Notes under the pieces: model-generated
Databases searched by the model: none
The model's input: only the letters and a program-made list of their open reading frames with translations
Told to the model about the DNA's origin: nothing
Shown here: positions 46,861-56,525 of the stretch, piece by piece
Position numbering within the stretch: position 1 is the first letter of the stretch
How the letters are laid out: every line of letters begins with the position of its first letter
Assembly: GCA_002386525.1 (NCBI GenBank)
Contig: DGIS01000020.1
Coordinates: forward strand, 1 to 64,000
Direction: 5' to 3'
DNA length: 64,000 bases
Source of the DNA: Sphingobacterium sp. UBA4616
Lineage (GTDB): Bacteria; Bacteroidota; Bacteroidia; Sphingobacteriales; Sphingobacteriaceae
Program-made: the position numbers and the translations under genes

Positions 46861-48786
46861 TTATAAACTCTCTTGACGAATTGTAAATCTATATTTATCA
46901 GTCGGATTGATGTTTTTAGCGGTGAGCTTAATGCGATAAAGTTCCTTCCCCCATACCTGATTCAGCCTGGAGTCCTCCTGTGGAATGACATCGAAGCTGG
47001 CAGTGAACTGTGCAGGATCGAAATACAAAGTTGCGCCTACATTTTTTAGAATGATGACTCCGTTCCCTATTTTTGGTTCCCGTGCAACCAGAAAATGAAT
47101 GATATTAGCCTGCTTAGGATCAATAATTTTAAACTCATCCTGAATATCCAATCCTTTTTGCGAAAGTGTGTAACTTCTCTTCCAGTATGTGATGTTGGCT
47201 GATTTTGGATAAGCTTTTCCAATATCAAGCTGGAATCTATTTTGTTCAGGCATAAATACGACATTTTCGGCTTTATATTCCTTTCCAAAGGATTGATCCG
47301 TTCCGTTGATAGCCGGAACGTTGTGGTACGCACTCTGCATAGTCCAGATGCTGTATCTGTCGGCACTAAATGTTTTTTTTGTATAGGTGCCAACACCCGC
47401 GTCAATGAATAATGGCTGTTGATCCTGATACAAAATGAAATTTCCAACATCATTATGATTGTGGCTTTCGTTGTTGAAACCACCTTTCGCAGCAAAGAAA
47501 AATGGCGCCTTTTTCAGGTAAATGAATTGTGTTTCGGGATACCATTTAAAATTGTTGTGTGGGAGGGCAGCTGTAATATCTTCCAGCTGCGGATAGCATC
47601 GGAGGTCTTCGAAGACACGGAAAATATCTCTTGTGGGTTTGAAATTTAAGCTTCTGTCACCAAGTCTTTCCATATATCGGGCAAATTGCATCATCTCGCT
47701 GCTGTTGACGTCCCTTCCGTAGCGGTAAATCAATAATGGATCGCTGGCACTTTTGGCAGAGGCATCTGCAAAATTAACGACCCATTTATCACCACCAATA
47801 TAGGATTGCGCAATGTATTCGCCCATATCACGAATAATAGGTTGATCAAAAATAGTGATTTTACCCTTGGTAGCTAATGCAAGTATTTTTAGGTAATCGT
47901 AAAGCTTGCCTGCTGCATGCCCCCAATAGGAAGGGCCCTCTTCACAAGCCCCATCTGTCTTGACATAATTGATGAAGCGATCCACAGAAGACATCGTTTT
48001 ATAGATTCCTGCAAGTTGTATGTCGGGATTATCCTCAACCAAAAGTAGGGCTGTCAGGACATTAAAATTGCACCATGGGTTCCAATTATTGACCAATTGT
48101 CCTTCTTTAAGTTCAAATGCCTGCCACCACATATCGTTCCGGTCTAGGTAGGGTTGTATGATGCGTAGTTGAATCTGTTGTTTTAAACGGATGCTGATTG
48201 CTGGATTTATTTGATTGAATGTATCGCGAAAGAAATAATGAATCCAGCTCAAAAGAGACCCAATATCACCGGCCATCAGATCGACCACTGCTGTGCGCTC
48301 TTGCGGCAACGACCGTTTGCTGGACTGAAAGGCACCAAGGTGGGCCGAGAGAGACCATGTTGCCATTTCTGTCAGTTGCCAACTGCCGTTCAGGATTTGA
48401 TCCACATACCGTCCTTGTCCCTCAGCAAGTTCTGCTAGCAGCAGATTGGTCAACGCGGTGCAATTTTCATTCAGTGGTTTTTCCATTATACTGCGGTTGC
48501 CTGAGCGCTCGTATTCAAGATAGTCGGTTGCTTTGACTACCTGCCATTGATAGGCCAGAGCTTCGTTCCCCTTTTTTATGATGCGGTCTCTAAAAGGAGC
48601 CGTCAGCTTATTCCAGGCTACCCGATCGGAATAAGATGGATAGGGCACCCATGATTTGTCATTCCCTATATTGGCTTTCAGGTGCTCTAGCTTAAAAGCT
48701 CCTGTCAATAGGTTCAGATCTTTTCCTTGTAGCGTTTGGAAAAACACGCTGAAAAGAGAGCATAATAGAATGAAATGAATTTTCAT
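46861..48786 (-). CDS. heparinase II/III-like polysaccharide lyase
   Basis: A 641-aa secreted protein with a signal peptide ending near TLQG (about 22). The N-terminal alpha-helical toroid (about 40-370) has NWNPWCNFNVLTALLL and GACEEGPSYWGHAAGKL. The C-terminal beta-sandwich has GGFNNESHNHNDVGNFILY, the heparinase II/III metal/catalytic block, and MQSAYHNVP. It cleaves a uronate-containing polysaccharide; the specific substrate cannot be told. It is divergent from the ECF sigma gene across 573 bp. Confidence 0.85.
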   Translation of the reverse strand: MKIHFILLCSLFSVFFQTLQGKDLNLLTGAFKLEHLKANIGNDKSWVPYPSYSDRVAWNKLTAPFRDRIIKKGNEALAYQWQVVKATDYLEYERSGNRSIMEKPLNENCTALTNLLLAELAEGQGRYVDQILNGSWQLTEMATWSLSAHLGAFQSSKRSLPQERTAVVDLMAGDIGSLLSWIHYFFRDTFNQINPAISIRLKQQIQLRIIQPYLDRNDMWWQAFELKEGQLVNNWNPWCNFNVLTALLLVEDNPDIQLAGIYKTMSSVDRFINYVKTDGACEEGPSYWGHAAGKLYDYLKILALATKGKITIFDQPIIRDMGEYIAQSYIGGDKWVVNFADASAKSASDPLLIYRYGRDVNSSEMMQFARYMERLGDRSLNFKPTRDIFRVFEDLRCYPQLEDITAALPHNNFKWYPETQFIYLKKAPFFFAAKGGFNNESHNHNDVGNFILYQDQQPLFIDAGVGTYTKKTFSADRYSIWTMQSAYHNVPAINGTDQSFGKEYKAENVVFMPEQNRFQLDIGKAYPKSANITYWKRSYTLSQKGLDIQDEFKIIDPKQANIIHFLVAREPKIGNGVIILKNVGATLYFDPAQFTASFDVIPQEDSRLNQVWGKELYRIKLTAKNINPTDKYRFTIRQESL

Positions 48787-49097
48787 GATTACAAGTCTTA
48801 ATTTGGTGGTATTAGCGGCCGGTAGATTTTAGTTTTAATTGGAATTAAAAAAATGAATTTCTATAGCGTGAATTTACAGTATTGCCAAACATCCTCCATA
48901 ACATTTTCCCGAAATCGTTTTCGTGTGCGCTGTCTTGAACATGCAGTGCTTAGGATGTCTTTCCGTTGTGGCCGATGAAAGCAATGGAAAGACCAAATGG
49001 AAAATGAACGGGATCTTTTGCTGACAATGAGCTGGATGATAGCTTCGGATGTTGGCCACTTGACCGAATTTCATGTATTTTTCACTATAACGTAGTT

Positions 49098-49327
49098 ATT
49101 AACAAAAAGTCTGTTCAGTATAAGTAAATTAACAAGCTTATTAACATTTTTTTGTATTGCCTTTCATAACGTTGACTACCTTGGTAAAATAAGATACAAC
49201 AAATGTTTTTAACAAAAAGGCCTTTATATATGAGTGTATTAACATGTTTATTAACAATTATTAGAATGTTTTTTTACAACGTTCATTGCAGATTAGATCC
49301 AAGTAAAAGTTTCCCGATAAATTAACA
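49098..49327 (+). repeat. diverged 110-bp tandem duplication of TTAACA boxes
   Basis: ATTAACA-type boxes start at 49098, 49128, 49140, 49208 (TTTAACA), 49238, 49250 and 49321. The first three and next three have identical spacing (30 and 12 bp) and are offset by exactly 110 bp. TTAACAAAAAG (49099, 49209) and AACGTT (49168, 49278) repeat with the same offset. The seventh box begins a third, truncated unit at +113. The array leads to the ECF sigma gene and may be a multi-site regulator-binding region. Confidence 0.8.
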
Positions 49328-49347
49328 TTTTGATAATCTACGGGGGC

Positions 49348-49355
49348 TATCTTTG
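49348..49355 (+). promoter_or_regulatory. -7 element next to the ECF sigma start
   Basis: TATCTTTG matches TAnnTTTG exactly and lies only 4 nt before the GTG at 49360. If used, transcription would start at or very near the initiation codon. A TTTG at 49329-49332 is 15 bp upstream, shorter than the usual spacing. Confidence 0.45.
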
Positions 49356-49359
49356 TCAA

Positions 49360-49980
49360 GTGAACACTACCGAAGCCAAATTTGAGAACCACCATGTGCT
49401 GCGCTTTAAAGAAGGTGACCCCATGGCCTTTGCCTATTTCTTTGAGCAGTATTGGGAGGGGCTATACATCGTCGCTTATCGGCATCTTCAAGAGGAGGCT
49501 CAGGCTAAAGATCTTGTACAGGAAGTTTTTATTCATATTTGGGAAAAACGATTGCTCATCAACAGTGAATACGATTCCATAAAATTCTATCTCCATAAAG
49601 CACTCAAAAACAAAATTCTAAATTACTACGCTACTGAACGTGTTCGAAAGCAAGCATTGGAAAAATCCATGGAGAAAATGGATGTATTTTCCAATTTAGA
49701 CAGTCACGCTTTTGCTAGGTATCAAGCCTTGGAAGCTATTGTGGATGATTCGATTGAAAAACTACCTAAATTGATGAAGGCCGTTTACTTGATGCGTGCT
49801 GACAATTATTCAATCACTCAAATTGCCGTTGAGCTCAATCTCGCAGAACAGACTGTTAAAAACTATCTGTCGGAAGCCAAAAAGATCATGCGCCGTGAAT
49901 TAACGCGAAGATTTGCAGACCACGATCCTATATTTTTATTGCTTATCGGTAGTTGTTTTCTTCATCATTATTTAATATAA
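49360..49980 (+). CDS. ECF sigma-70 factor
   Basis: An RNA polymerase sigma factor of about 206 aa, FecI-like. Region 2 has AKDLVQEVFIHIWEKR, region 4 has KLPKLMKAVYLMRADNYSITQIAVELNLAEQTVKNYLSEA (HTH). The frame can extend to a TTG at 49330, but that would put the TATCTTTG promoter element inside the gene; GTG at 49360 is preferred. The C-terminal tail (PIFLLLIGSCFLHHYLI) is unusually hydrophobic. It heads the second sigma/FecR/SusC/SusD unit. Confidence 0.9.
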   Translation: MNTTEAKFENHHVLRFKEGDPMAFAYFFEQYWEGLYIVAYRHLQEEAQAKDLVQEVFIHIWEKRLLINSEYDSIKFYLHKALKNKILNYYATERVRKQALEKSMEKMDVFSNLDSHAFARYQALEAIVDDSIEKLPKLMKAVYLMRADNYSITQIAVELNLAEQTVKNYLSEAKKIMRRELTRRFADHDPIFLLLIGSCFLHHYLI

Positions 49981-50036
49981 ACAACATATTTAGTTAAAGT
50001 ACTTTCGATGTTCTGACCTGTATTAGTATAAAATTA

Positions 50037-51023
50037 TTGCAGGTGGATTTAGAACGCTTTAAACTTATCATAACGGATTACCTTGGCGGAAAGTTGACCG
50101 ACCAGGAGAAGCAACATGTGGACGACTGGTATGAGTCCATCTCAAATGAAGGCAGTAAGCCCTTTGCTGACGACAGTCACAGGGATAGGATCAAACGTGA
50201 ATTATTGCTGCGTATGGAGGGAGTTGCTCCATCGCTCAAGGCCAAAAAGAAGACGGTCAGAAAATTCACCTGGCTATCTTCAGCAGCGGCAGCTTTGATA
50301 CTGCTTAGCTGCAGCCTGCTATTGCTACAGCATAAGCCAGGGATCCTATCTCGAAAAGAGGTAGAAACAGCTGCATTGCTTACTGAAAAGGGGACAAGGG
50401 CAGGAGAATTGAGAGAAATTCAGCTACCAGATGGAACATCTATCTTTTTAAACGGAAATACACGTATCCGCTACGACCGTAAAAGCTTTGCGTCAAATAG
50501 AACATTGTTGTTAGATCAGGGGGAAGCATTCTTTCGGGTCAGAAGGGATACTTTGCATCCATTTAAGATCGAAACCGGCGGTGTTTCTGTTGCCGTTCTT
50601 GGAACATCGTTCAATGTCAATAAATCAATGTATACCAAACATGTCACTATAGAGGTTAAAACCGGGCGTGTGCGTGTTTCAAGTGAAAAAAATGGGGAAA
50701 ACCATATTCTTACGCGCGGTAAGGCCATCAGGTATAGCCTTACTAAAAATCATTTTGAAACTTTCGATAAAGATCCGGCATTGATCAATCTTTGGACACA
50801 GGGCAGCATAGTCGTGAATGACGTTGGCTTTGAGGAGCTTAAAGAGTTGATATATCGTCGATTTGGAGCTGTTCTACTTACCGACAATCTGAATACCGAT
50901 TCATTCAACTATTCGCTGATGATACCTCAAGTACAATCATTGGATCAGGTGCTGACTATCGTTTGCAATATTCATCAAATCAAATTTAGGAGGGAGAAAA
51001 ATGAAATAATCTTGTACAAATAA
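50037..51023 (+). CDS. FecR-family anti-sigma factor
   Basis: A 328-aa inner-membrane anti-sigma factor. The N-terminal cytoplasmic part (LIITDYLGGKLTDQEKQHVDDWYE) precedes a membrane helix (about 80-98, AAAALILLSCSLLLLQ), a FecR domain (DGTSIFLNGNTRIRYD, LDQGEAFFRVRRD, VAVLGTSFNVNK) and a DUF4974-like tail. The start is TTG (50037) or GTG (50043), two codons later; no ATG is available. A hairpin-rich 116-bp gap separates it from susC. Confidence 0.93.
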   Translation: MQVDLERFKLIITDYLGGKLTDQEKQHVDDWYESISNEGSKPFADDSHRDRIKRELLLRMEGVAPSLKAKKKTVRKFTWLSSAAAALILLSCSLLLLQHKPGILSRKEVETAALLTEKGTRAGELREIQLPDGTSIFLNGNTRIRYDRKSFASNRTLLLDQGEAFFRVRRDTLHPFKIETGGVSVAVLGTSFNVNKSMYTKHVTIEVKTGRVRVSSEKNGENHILTRGKAIRYSLTKNHFETFDKDPALINLWTQGSIVVNDVGFEELKELIYRRFGAVLLTDNLNTDSFNYSLMIPQVQSLDQVLTIVCNIHQIKFRREKNEIILYK

Positions 51024-51031
51024 GCTGTAAG

Positions 51032-51104
51032 GAGCAGATCAGCATACGTTATCTGCTCAAGAAAAGTGCTCATCTGGCAAACCGCTAAATCAACCAGTGA
51101 GCAC
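51032..51104 (+). other. two hairpins between fecR and susC
   Basis: First: an 8-bp stem (51032-51039 with 51051-51058), 11-nt loop. Second: GTGCTCATCTGG (51066-51077) pairs with CCAGTGAGCAC (51094-51104) with a small bulge. Neither has a T-tract. They may attenuate or stabilise the highly expressed susC message relative to sigma/FecR. Confidence 0.5.
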
Positions 51105-51139
51105 CTGAATATTCTTGTTTAAAACAATCATACAAATAT

Positions 51140-54100
51140 ATGTATAAAATAATTAAGCTTACCGGCCTTGCCACCAAGCTTGCGCTTTGCTCCTTGGTGT
51201 CTTGTGCTGTAGTCGACAGCCAGGCCAGGGTACTGGATAGGGGCAGCGCCGCACATTGGGATACGATCAATATCCATCTCTTGAATGGTAATGCCGCTCA
51301 GGCGATAGCACAGCTTTCAAAAGAAACAGGTCAAGCCATTGGCTATGATAGAAAAATGCTACAGCTAGAGCGAATTTCAATTGCACAAAAGACATTTCAG
51401 CATGCGAGTTTCGAGGAAGTTCTTGCGTATATCCTGAAAGGAACAAACATTCAATCAAAAAGAGTGTTAGGAGGTGTCGTACTTGTTAAAAATGGGAATA
51501 AACAAGAGCTGTATGACTTGAAGTTACAGTTGGTCGATCGCACCAAACAGCCAATTCGCGGAGCCTCTGTGCGTATCCCGCTCACGGGAGAAAGTGCTTT
51601 GTCTAATGCAGATGGTGAAGTAACCATCAAATTGGCTGCGGGCGTGTACAATGTACTGATATCCCACATTGGCTATGAACTGAAAGAATTGACTGGTCTG
51701 AAGCTCGATGCCGGTGCAGCAGCTGTACGTCAAGTGATCTTAAATGAAGATGACAACGAGCTGGATGAGGTCGTTGTGACGGCGTTGGGCATCAAACGTC
51801 AGGACCGCTCATTGGGTTATGCCGTTGGTAAAATCAAAGGTGAGGACATCAATCGCGTCAATAACGATAATTTTTTGGTTGGTATGGCAGGTAAAGTGCC
51901 CGGCGTATCGATTAGCGCGACAGGGCCTACTGGCTCAAGCGTGAATATGGTGATTCGTGGAGCGTCATCGCTGAGTACAGACAACCAGCCGCTGTTTGTA
52001 GTGGATGGTGTACCCTTGATGAACAGTTTAAATAATATCGGTCAGATCGGTGATGATAATAAAGTCGATTATGGTAATGCAATTGCCAATATCAATCCCG
52101 AAGATATCGACAATATTTCTATCTTGAAAGGACCTAGCGCAGCCGCGCTTTACGGCTCACGCGCAGGGAATGGCGTGGTGCTGATCACGACCAAAAGTGG
52201 CAAAAATGCAGAGAAGATGACAATTGCCGTTACAAGTAATACGGTATTTGATATTCCCTATAAATTTATTGAATTGCATAACAAATTTGCTAGTGGTACT
52301 TTACCGTGGAGACCCGGTGATCTACCGGGTAATTTGGTGATCGAGGAAGAATCGAGTGTAATGGTCGGACCAGCGCTGGATAAGGGCTATAAAGCTGTGC
52401 AATGGAATAGCCCCCTTGATGAAAATGGAAAGCCGATCCCGACCGAATTAAAAGCATACCCAGATAATATCAAAAACTTTGTTCAAACAGGGATTACGAG
52501 TACCAACGGGATTTCCTTGAGCAACAGAAGTGAAAAACTGGATTATCGTTTCTCTTATTCCAATATGGCCAATAAAGGAATTATCCCCAATTCGGACCTG
52601 TTCAGAAATACCTTGAATGTTAATTCAACCATGCGCCTTCGCAACAGCCTGACCTTGGGACTAGCATTGGATGCCAGTAGAAATAACGCCAACAATAGGC
52701 CCGCAGGAAACCGAGGAACCAATCCGATGCAAGCGGCCTATGAAGTTGCTCCACATATCAATATACTAGACTTGCAGGATTATTGGCTGCCGGGACAGGA
52801 ACAGATTCAACAGCGCTCGCAGTCTATCGGTAACCATAACAATCCCTATTTTCTTGCTTATGGGGTGAACAATGCATTTACGAGAGACCGGATCTTTGGC
52901 AACCTGAGGTTGGATTGGGCTATCAAAAAAGACTGGACTGCAATGCTTCGGTATGCAACAGATATTTATTGGGAAAATAGGGAGACGAAAATCCCTTACA
53001 GTTACACCAACGAACCGAGAGGGGCATATGGTATTGTCAATTTAATGAATATGGAGCAGAATATCGACTTTCTGACAACATACACAAAAAAATTGGATGC
53101 TTTTCAGGTTACAGGCTCATTGGGTGGAAATCTGCGCTATAACCGAGGAAAATCGGTGCAAAACACGTCAAAAAATGGCGCTGGACTCATCACACCGGGG
53201 CTCTATACATTGGCTAATATCAGTCCACTCAATCTGGATTTTTACAGCACAATTTCTGAAAGAGCCATAAACAGTGTTTATGGACTGATCAATCTAAGTT
53301 ATCGGGATATGGTTTACCTCGATGTAACCGGGCGCAACGACTGGTCCAGTACCTTACCTGTGAACAATCGGTCCTATTTCTATCCTTCGGCCTCCTTGAG
53401 TGTACTGGCCAACCAAGTGTTTTCTTTACCGAAAACAATCAATTTAGCAAAATTGAGAGCAGGTATTGCACGTGTTGGAAATGACACGTATCCCTACAAT
53501 CTTTCCAACGTCTTGAGCAACCCTGGTAGCTGGGGTGACGTATTACGGCTAACACGTTCGGGTTCACTTCTGGTTCCCAATCTAAAGCCCGAAATTGCAA
53601 CATCTTACGAGTTTGGCCTGGATCTGGGTATGTGGAATAATCGACTCAAGTTCGAGGGAACCTATTACAAACTGGAAAACAAAAACCAAATTATTTCGAC
53701 AACGCTTCCGGGTTCAAGCGGCTTCAACTCCAAAAATATCAATGCCGGTTTGTTGAGCAGCCGAGGTATTGAACTGGCAGTATCTGGACGGCCTATTGCC
53801 AAGGAAAATTGGACATGGGATATTGGTGTCAATTGGCACCGCAATCGTACTCGTATCGACAAACTCTCTGAAGGAGTAGAATTTTATACGTTTTGGACCG
53901 ACGGCCGCGGTGGCGCACGTACCTACGTGGGGGAAGAGATCGGGGATCTATACGATTCTAAGTTAGTGACCGTGGAGGATCAGTCATCACCTTATTACGG
54001 TTTTCCTATTCTTAATAAAAATGGTTCGTGGCAGGCGGTAAGGATAAACAATAGCCGCAATAAAATCGGGAATTTCAATCCAGATTTCACCATGGGTCTG

Positions 54101-54793
54101 CAGTCAAGTCTTCGCTATAAAAAATGGACGATGAATATCGCCGCAGATATGCGTTTTGGAGGAAAGTTCATGTCCCAGACCTATCGCTATTTCGAATCTA
54201 ACCTGACGACGCAACGCTTTCTTGACCAGATGATCAATCCTAATGGAATGACGGGCGAAACGTTACGGAACTACTTGGTTGATCATGATCTTGTCCGTGT
54301 GCAAGGCAACCGCTACCCCATTGTTGGTGGACCTGGTGAAGAGTATGGCGGTTATCCTATCAGCGTAGGAGGCCTAGTTGGAAATTTTGGGGTGTTTAAT
54401 CCCGGTGTTATCGCGCAATATGACACGAAAGGCAATGTAACAGGGTATACTGAGAATCTGGGCGCCGAGGGAACAAAATATATCGCTTATTCGGACAATT
54501 ATCCTTGGGATTTTATGAACGCTGCAACATTTGATGCCTCTTTTATTAAGCTTCGGGAACTGTCTTTTAGCTATGATTTATCGGGAAAATGGTTGAAACG
54601 TGTTGGGATCGAAAATGGTAGTGTTGGTGTTTATACCCGTAACCTGATTTTATGGACTAAAGCGAAAGTGGGTATAGATCCGGAAATGGCCTTTCAGCCG
54701 GAAACTGGTATTGGATTCAAGCAGGGGATTGAACGCTATAACGTTACCCCTTGGTCCATGCCTATTGGATTTAAAGTAAATGTGACATTTTAA
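51140..54793 (+). CDS. SusC-type TonB-dependent transporter with STN domain
   Basis: A 1217-aa outer-membrane transporter. The signal region (about 1-30) is followed by an STN domain (about 45-115, INIHLLNGNAAQAIAQLSKETG), a carboxypeptidase-like domain (about 125-200), the plug (VVVTALGIKRQDRSLGY, MVIRGASSL, LFVVDGVPL) and the barrel, ending MPIGFKVNVTF. The ALGIKRQ-type TonB box is characteristic of one large SusC subgroup paired with SusD-like_2 proteins, as here. The STN domain links it to the FecR/sigma pair. Confidence 0.94.
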   Translation: MYKIIKLTGLATKLALCSLVSCAVVDSQARVLDRGSAAHWDTINIHLLNGNAAQAIAQLSKETGQAIGYDRKMLQLERISIAQKTFQHASFEEVLAYILKGTNIQSKRVLGGVVLVKNGNKQELYDLKLQLVDRTKQPIRGASVRIPLTGESALSNADGEVTIKLAAGVYNVLISHIGYELKELTGLKLDAGAAAVRQVILNEDDNELDEVVVTALGIKRQDRSLGYAVGKIKGEDINRVNNDNFLVGMAGKVPGVSISATGPTGSSVNMVIRGASSLSTDNQPLFVVDGVPLMNSLNNIGQIGDDNKVDYGNAIANINPEDIDNISILKGPSAAALYGSRAGNGVVLITTKSGKNAEKMTIAVTSNTVFDIPYKFIELHNKFASGTLPWRPGDLPGNLVIEEESSVMVGPALDKGYKAVQWNSPLDENGKPIPTELKAYPDNIKNFVQTGITSTNGISLSNRSEKLDYRFSYSNMANKGIIPNSDLFRNTLNVNSTMRLRNSLTLGLALDASRNNANNRPAGNRGTNPMQAAYEVAPHINILDLQDYWLPGQEQIQQRSQSIGNHNNPYFLAYGVNNAFTRDRIFGNLRLDWAIKKDWTAMLRYATDIYWENRETKIPYSYTNEPRGAYGIVNLMNMEQNIDFLTTYTKKLDAFQVTGSLGGNLRYNRGKSVQNTSKNGAGLITPGLYTLANISPLNLDFYSTISERAINSVYGLINLSYRDMVYLDVTGRNDWSSTLPVNNRSYFYPSASLSVLANQVFSLPKTINLAKLRAGIARVGNDTYPYNLSNVLSNPGSWGDVLRLTRSGSLLVPNLKPEIATSYEFGLDLGMWNNRLKFEGTYYKLENKNQIISTTLPGSSGFNSKNINAGLLSSRGIELAVSGRPIAKENWTWDIGVNWHRNRTRIDKLSEGVEFYTFWTDGRGGARTYVGEEIGDLYDSKLVTVEDQSSPYYGFPILNKNGSWQAVRINNSRNKIGNFNPDFTMGLQSSLRYKKWTMNIAADMRFGGKFMSQTYRYFESNLTTQRFLDQMINPNGMTGETLRNYLVDHDLVRVQGNRYPIVGGPGEEYGGYPISVGGLVGNFGVFNPGVIAQYDTKGNVTGYTENLGAEGTKYIAYSDNYPWDFMNAATFDASFIKLRELSFSYDLSGKWLKRVGIENGSVGVYTRNLILWTKAKVGIDPEMAFQPETGIGFKQGIERYNVTPWSMPIGFKVNVTF

Positions 54794-54805
54794 TACACGA
54801 CATAA

Positions 54806-56458
54806 ATGAAAAATCAGTTGAAGCGCTTTACCATGGCGGTAGTGGGCCTTGGAATCGTATGGAATATTTCAGCTTGTAAAGATCTGACCGAACTTAATAT
54901 TAATCCGAATGGGGTAAGTGAAGAGGATGCAAATCCCAATCTTTTACTGCCAACAATATTAACAGGGGCGGCAAAGAAATATAATGAACTAAGTTTCTCA
55001 GATCTTGGCGGAGTGATGCAGCATACGCAATTAGATGCCTGGTTCAATTCACATAATGATTATGAATGGACTGGGGGAATTTTGAGCTGGGATGCTTATT
55101 ATGGCTTTTTACGAGACAATGAGCTTATGCGCAGACGAGCGGAGAAATTAGGACTGGATTTCCATAAAGGAGTTTCGTTGGTGATCCGCGCCTATTTATT
55201 TGGACTGGTGAGTGATCTTTGGGGGGATGCGCCTTATACCGATGCGTTAAAGGCGGAAATCGGAGATGCAGTATATAATTTTCCGAAATATGACGGCCAG
55301 GAAGTTATTTACAGGGGTATAATCGACGAATTGTTACAGGCTAATGAAATCCTATCGCGGCCTGATGCCTCTTATGAGGTGCTAGCCAATGCGGATGTGT
55401 ATTTTGGAGGTAAGGCTTCTAAATGGCGGCGATTTGCCAACTCGTTAGCTTTGCGGTATTACATGCGTCTTTCGGAAAAGTCTCCGGCTTTTGCCAAACA
55501 GGGTATTGAAAGTATGCTTGCCAATACAGACAAATTTCCATTAATTACTAGTTCGACGGATGATGTACTCATGGATTTTGTTGGAAATAATGCGAATGAT
55601 TCCTGGCCTTCCAATACGTTGTATGATGCCAGCGGCAGTAATTTTAGACGAATGAAAATGTGTGCCACATTGGTCGATCGACTACAGGAACTTGGCGACC
55701 CTCGTCTAATGGTTTGGGCAAGAAAAATTGATATCCCCATTGAGATCCGCAGTAGCGAGCCCTCAGGGACAGATAAGATCGTCAACGGTGTTCGTATTGT
55801 GTCGCCTGACATCGTCAAAGGGGTACCTGTAGATACAGACAAAGAATATGTTGGATTGCCGCCAAGTGTTTCTAAAAATCCCTCGGCTTACAACCTCAAT
55901 CCGACGCCAGGGCAGACTTCAATCAATCCACATGTTTCTTACCTAAATGATAGCTACCGCTCGGCAAAAGGAAGTTTATTGAAGGCTAGACTACTTTCGG
56001 CTTCAGAAGTAAATTTCATTTTAGCGGAGGCCGCCTGGAAAGGATGGAAGATGCCTGAGGCAGCTAAAACCTATTATGAGCGTGCCATTCAAGAATCTTT
56101 GACCAGTTGGGGTAAGGCAACAGAATATTCCAATTATATCCGTCAGAAAGGGGTGATTTTTGAAAATAGCCAAGCGCAAATTATTGAACAAAAATGGATC
56201 GCAAGCTGGTCAACTGCCGCACAATCGTGGTTTGATTATAGAAGGACGGGATATCCTGCACTCAAAGCAGGGCCCGCAGCTATTCGTACACAACTTCCTG
56301 TGCGTGTGCCTTATATGCAAACCGAAATGAGTGTGAATCAAAAAAATGCAGAAGAGGCCTTAAAGCGTATTGAAAAGACAGCATATTCACAGGCAGATAA
56401 TGAAAATAGTGCATGGTCAAAAACTTGGTTACTACAAGGAACTAATAAGCCATGGTAA
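54806..56458 (+). CDS. SusD-like_2 family lipoprotein
   Basis: A 550-aa lipoprotein with Cys near 24 (WNISAC). LTELNINPNGVSEEDANPNLLLP and the SDLWGDAPYTDALK block identify the SusD-like_2 group, distinct from the RagB/SusD group of the other two loci. The C-terminal EAAWKGWKMPEAAKTYYERAI and QSWFDYRRTGYPAL are typical. It begins 12 bp after susC and should cap that transporter. Confidence 0.92.
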   Translation: MKNQLKRFTMAVVGLGIVWNISACKDLTELNINPNGVSEEDANPNLLLPTILTGAAKKYNELSFSDLGGVMQHTQLDAWFNSHNDYEWTGGILSWDAYYGFLRDNELMRRRAEKLGLDFHKGVSLVIRAYLFGLVSDLWGDAPYTDALKAEIGDAVYNFPKYDGQEVIYRGIIDELLQANEILSRPDASYEVLANADVYFGGKASKWRRFANSLALRYYMRLSEKSPAFAKQGIESMLANTDKFPLITSSTDDVLMDFVGNNANDSWPSNTLYDASGSNFRRMKMCATLVDRLQELGDPRLMVWARKIDIPIEIRSSEPSGTDKIVNGVRIVSPDIVKGVPVDTDKEYVGLPPSVSKNPSAYNLNPTPGQTSINPHVSYLNDSYRSAKGSLLKARLLSASEVNFILAEAAWKGWKMPEAAKTYYERAIQESLTSWGKATEYSNYIRQKGVIFENSQAQIIEQKWIASWSTAAQSWFDYRRTGYPALKAGPAAIRTQLPVRVPYMQTEMSVNQKNAEEALKRIEKTAYSQADNENSAWSKTWLLQGTNKPW

Positions 56459-56525
56459 GGACTGATCGTAACATGGAAAGTCAGTAAAACAAAGCGGTTC
56501 AATCGCTTATAAAATCAATATAAAA

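Larger units (their letters stand above)
48787..49359. other. divergent region with repeated TTAACA boxes
   Basis: A long gap between lyase and ECF sigma genes. A 66-codon minus-strand frame (48874-49074) looks random. The right half is AT-rich and holds the ordered boxes and tandem duplication listed next, ending in the sigma-gene promoter element. Confidence 0.6.

Noticed and set aside
48874..49074. 66-codon minus-strand frame before the lyase gene
   Set aside because: Residue usage looks random and no similar protein comes to mind.
49098..49327. CRISPR array (repeat-like boxes)
   Set aside because: Boxes are only 7 bp with unequal spacing and the larger unit is a diverged two-copy duplication, not repeats with unique spacers; no cas genes nearby.
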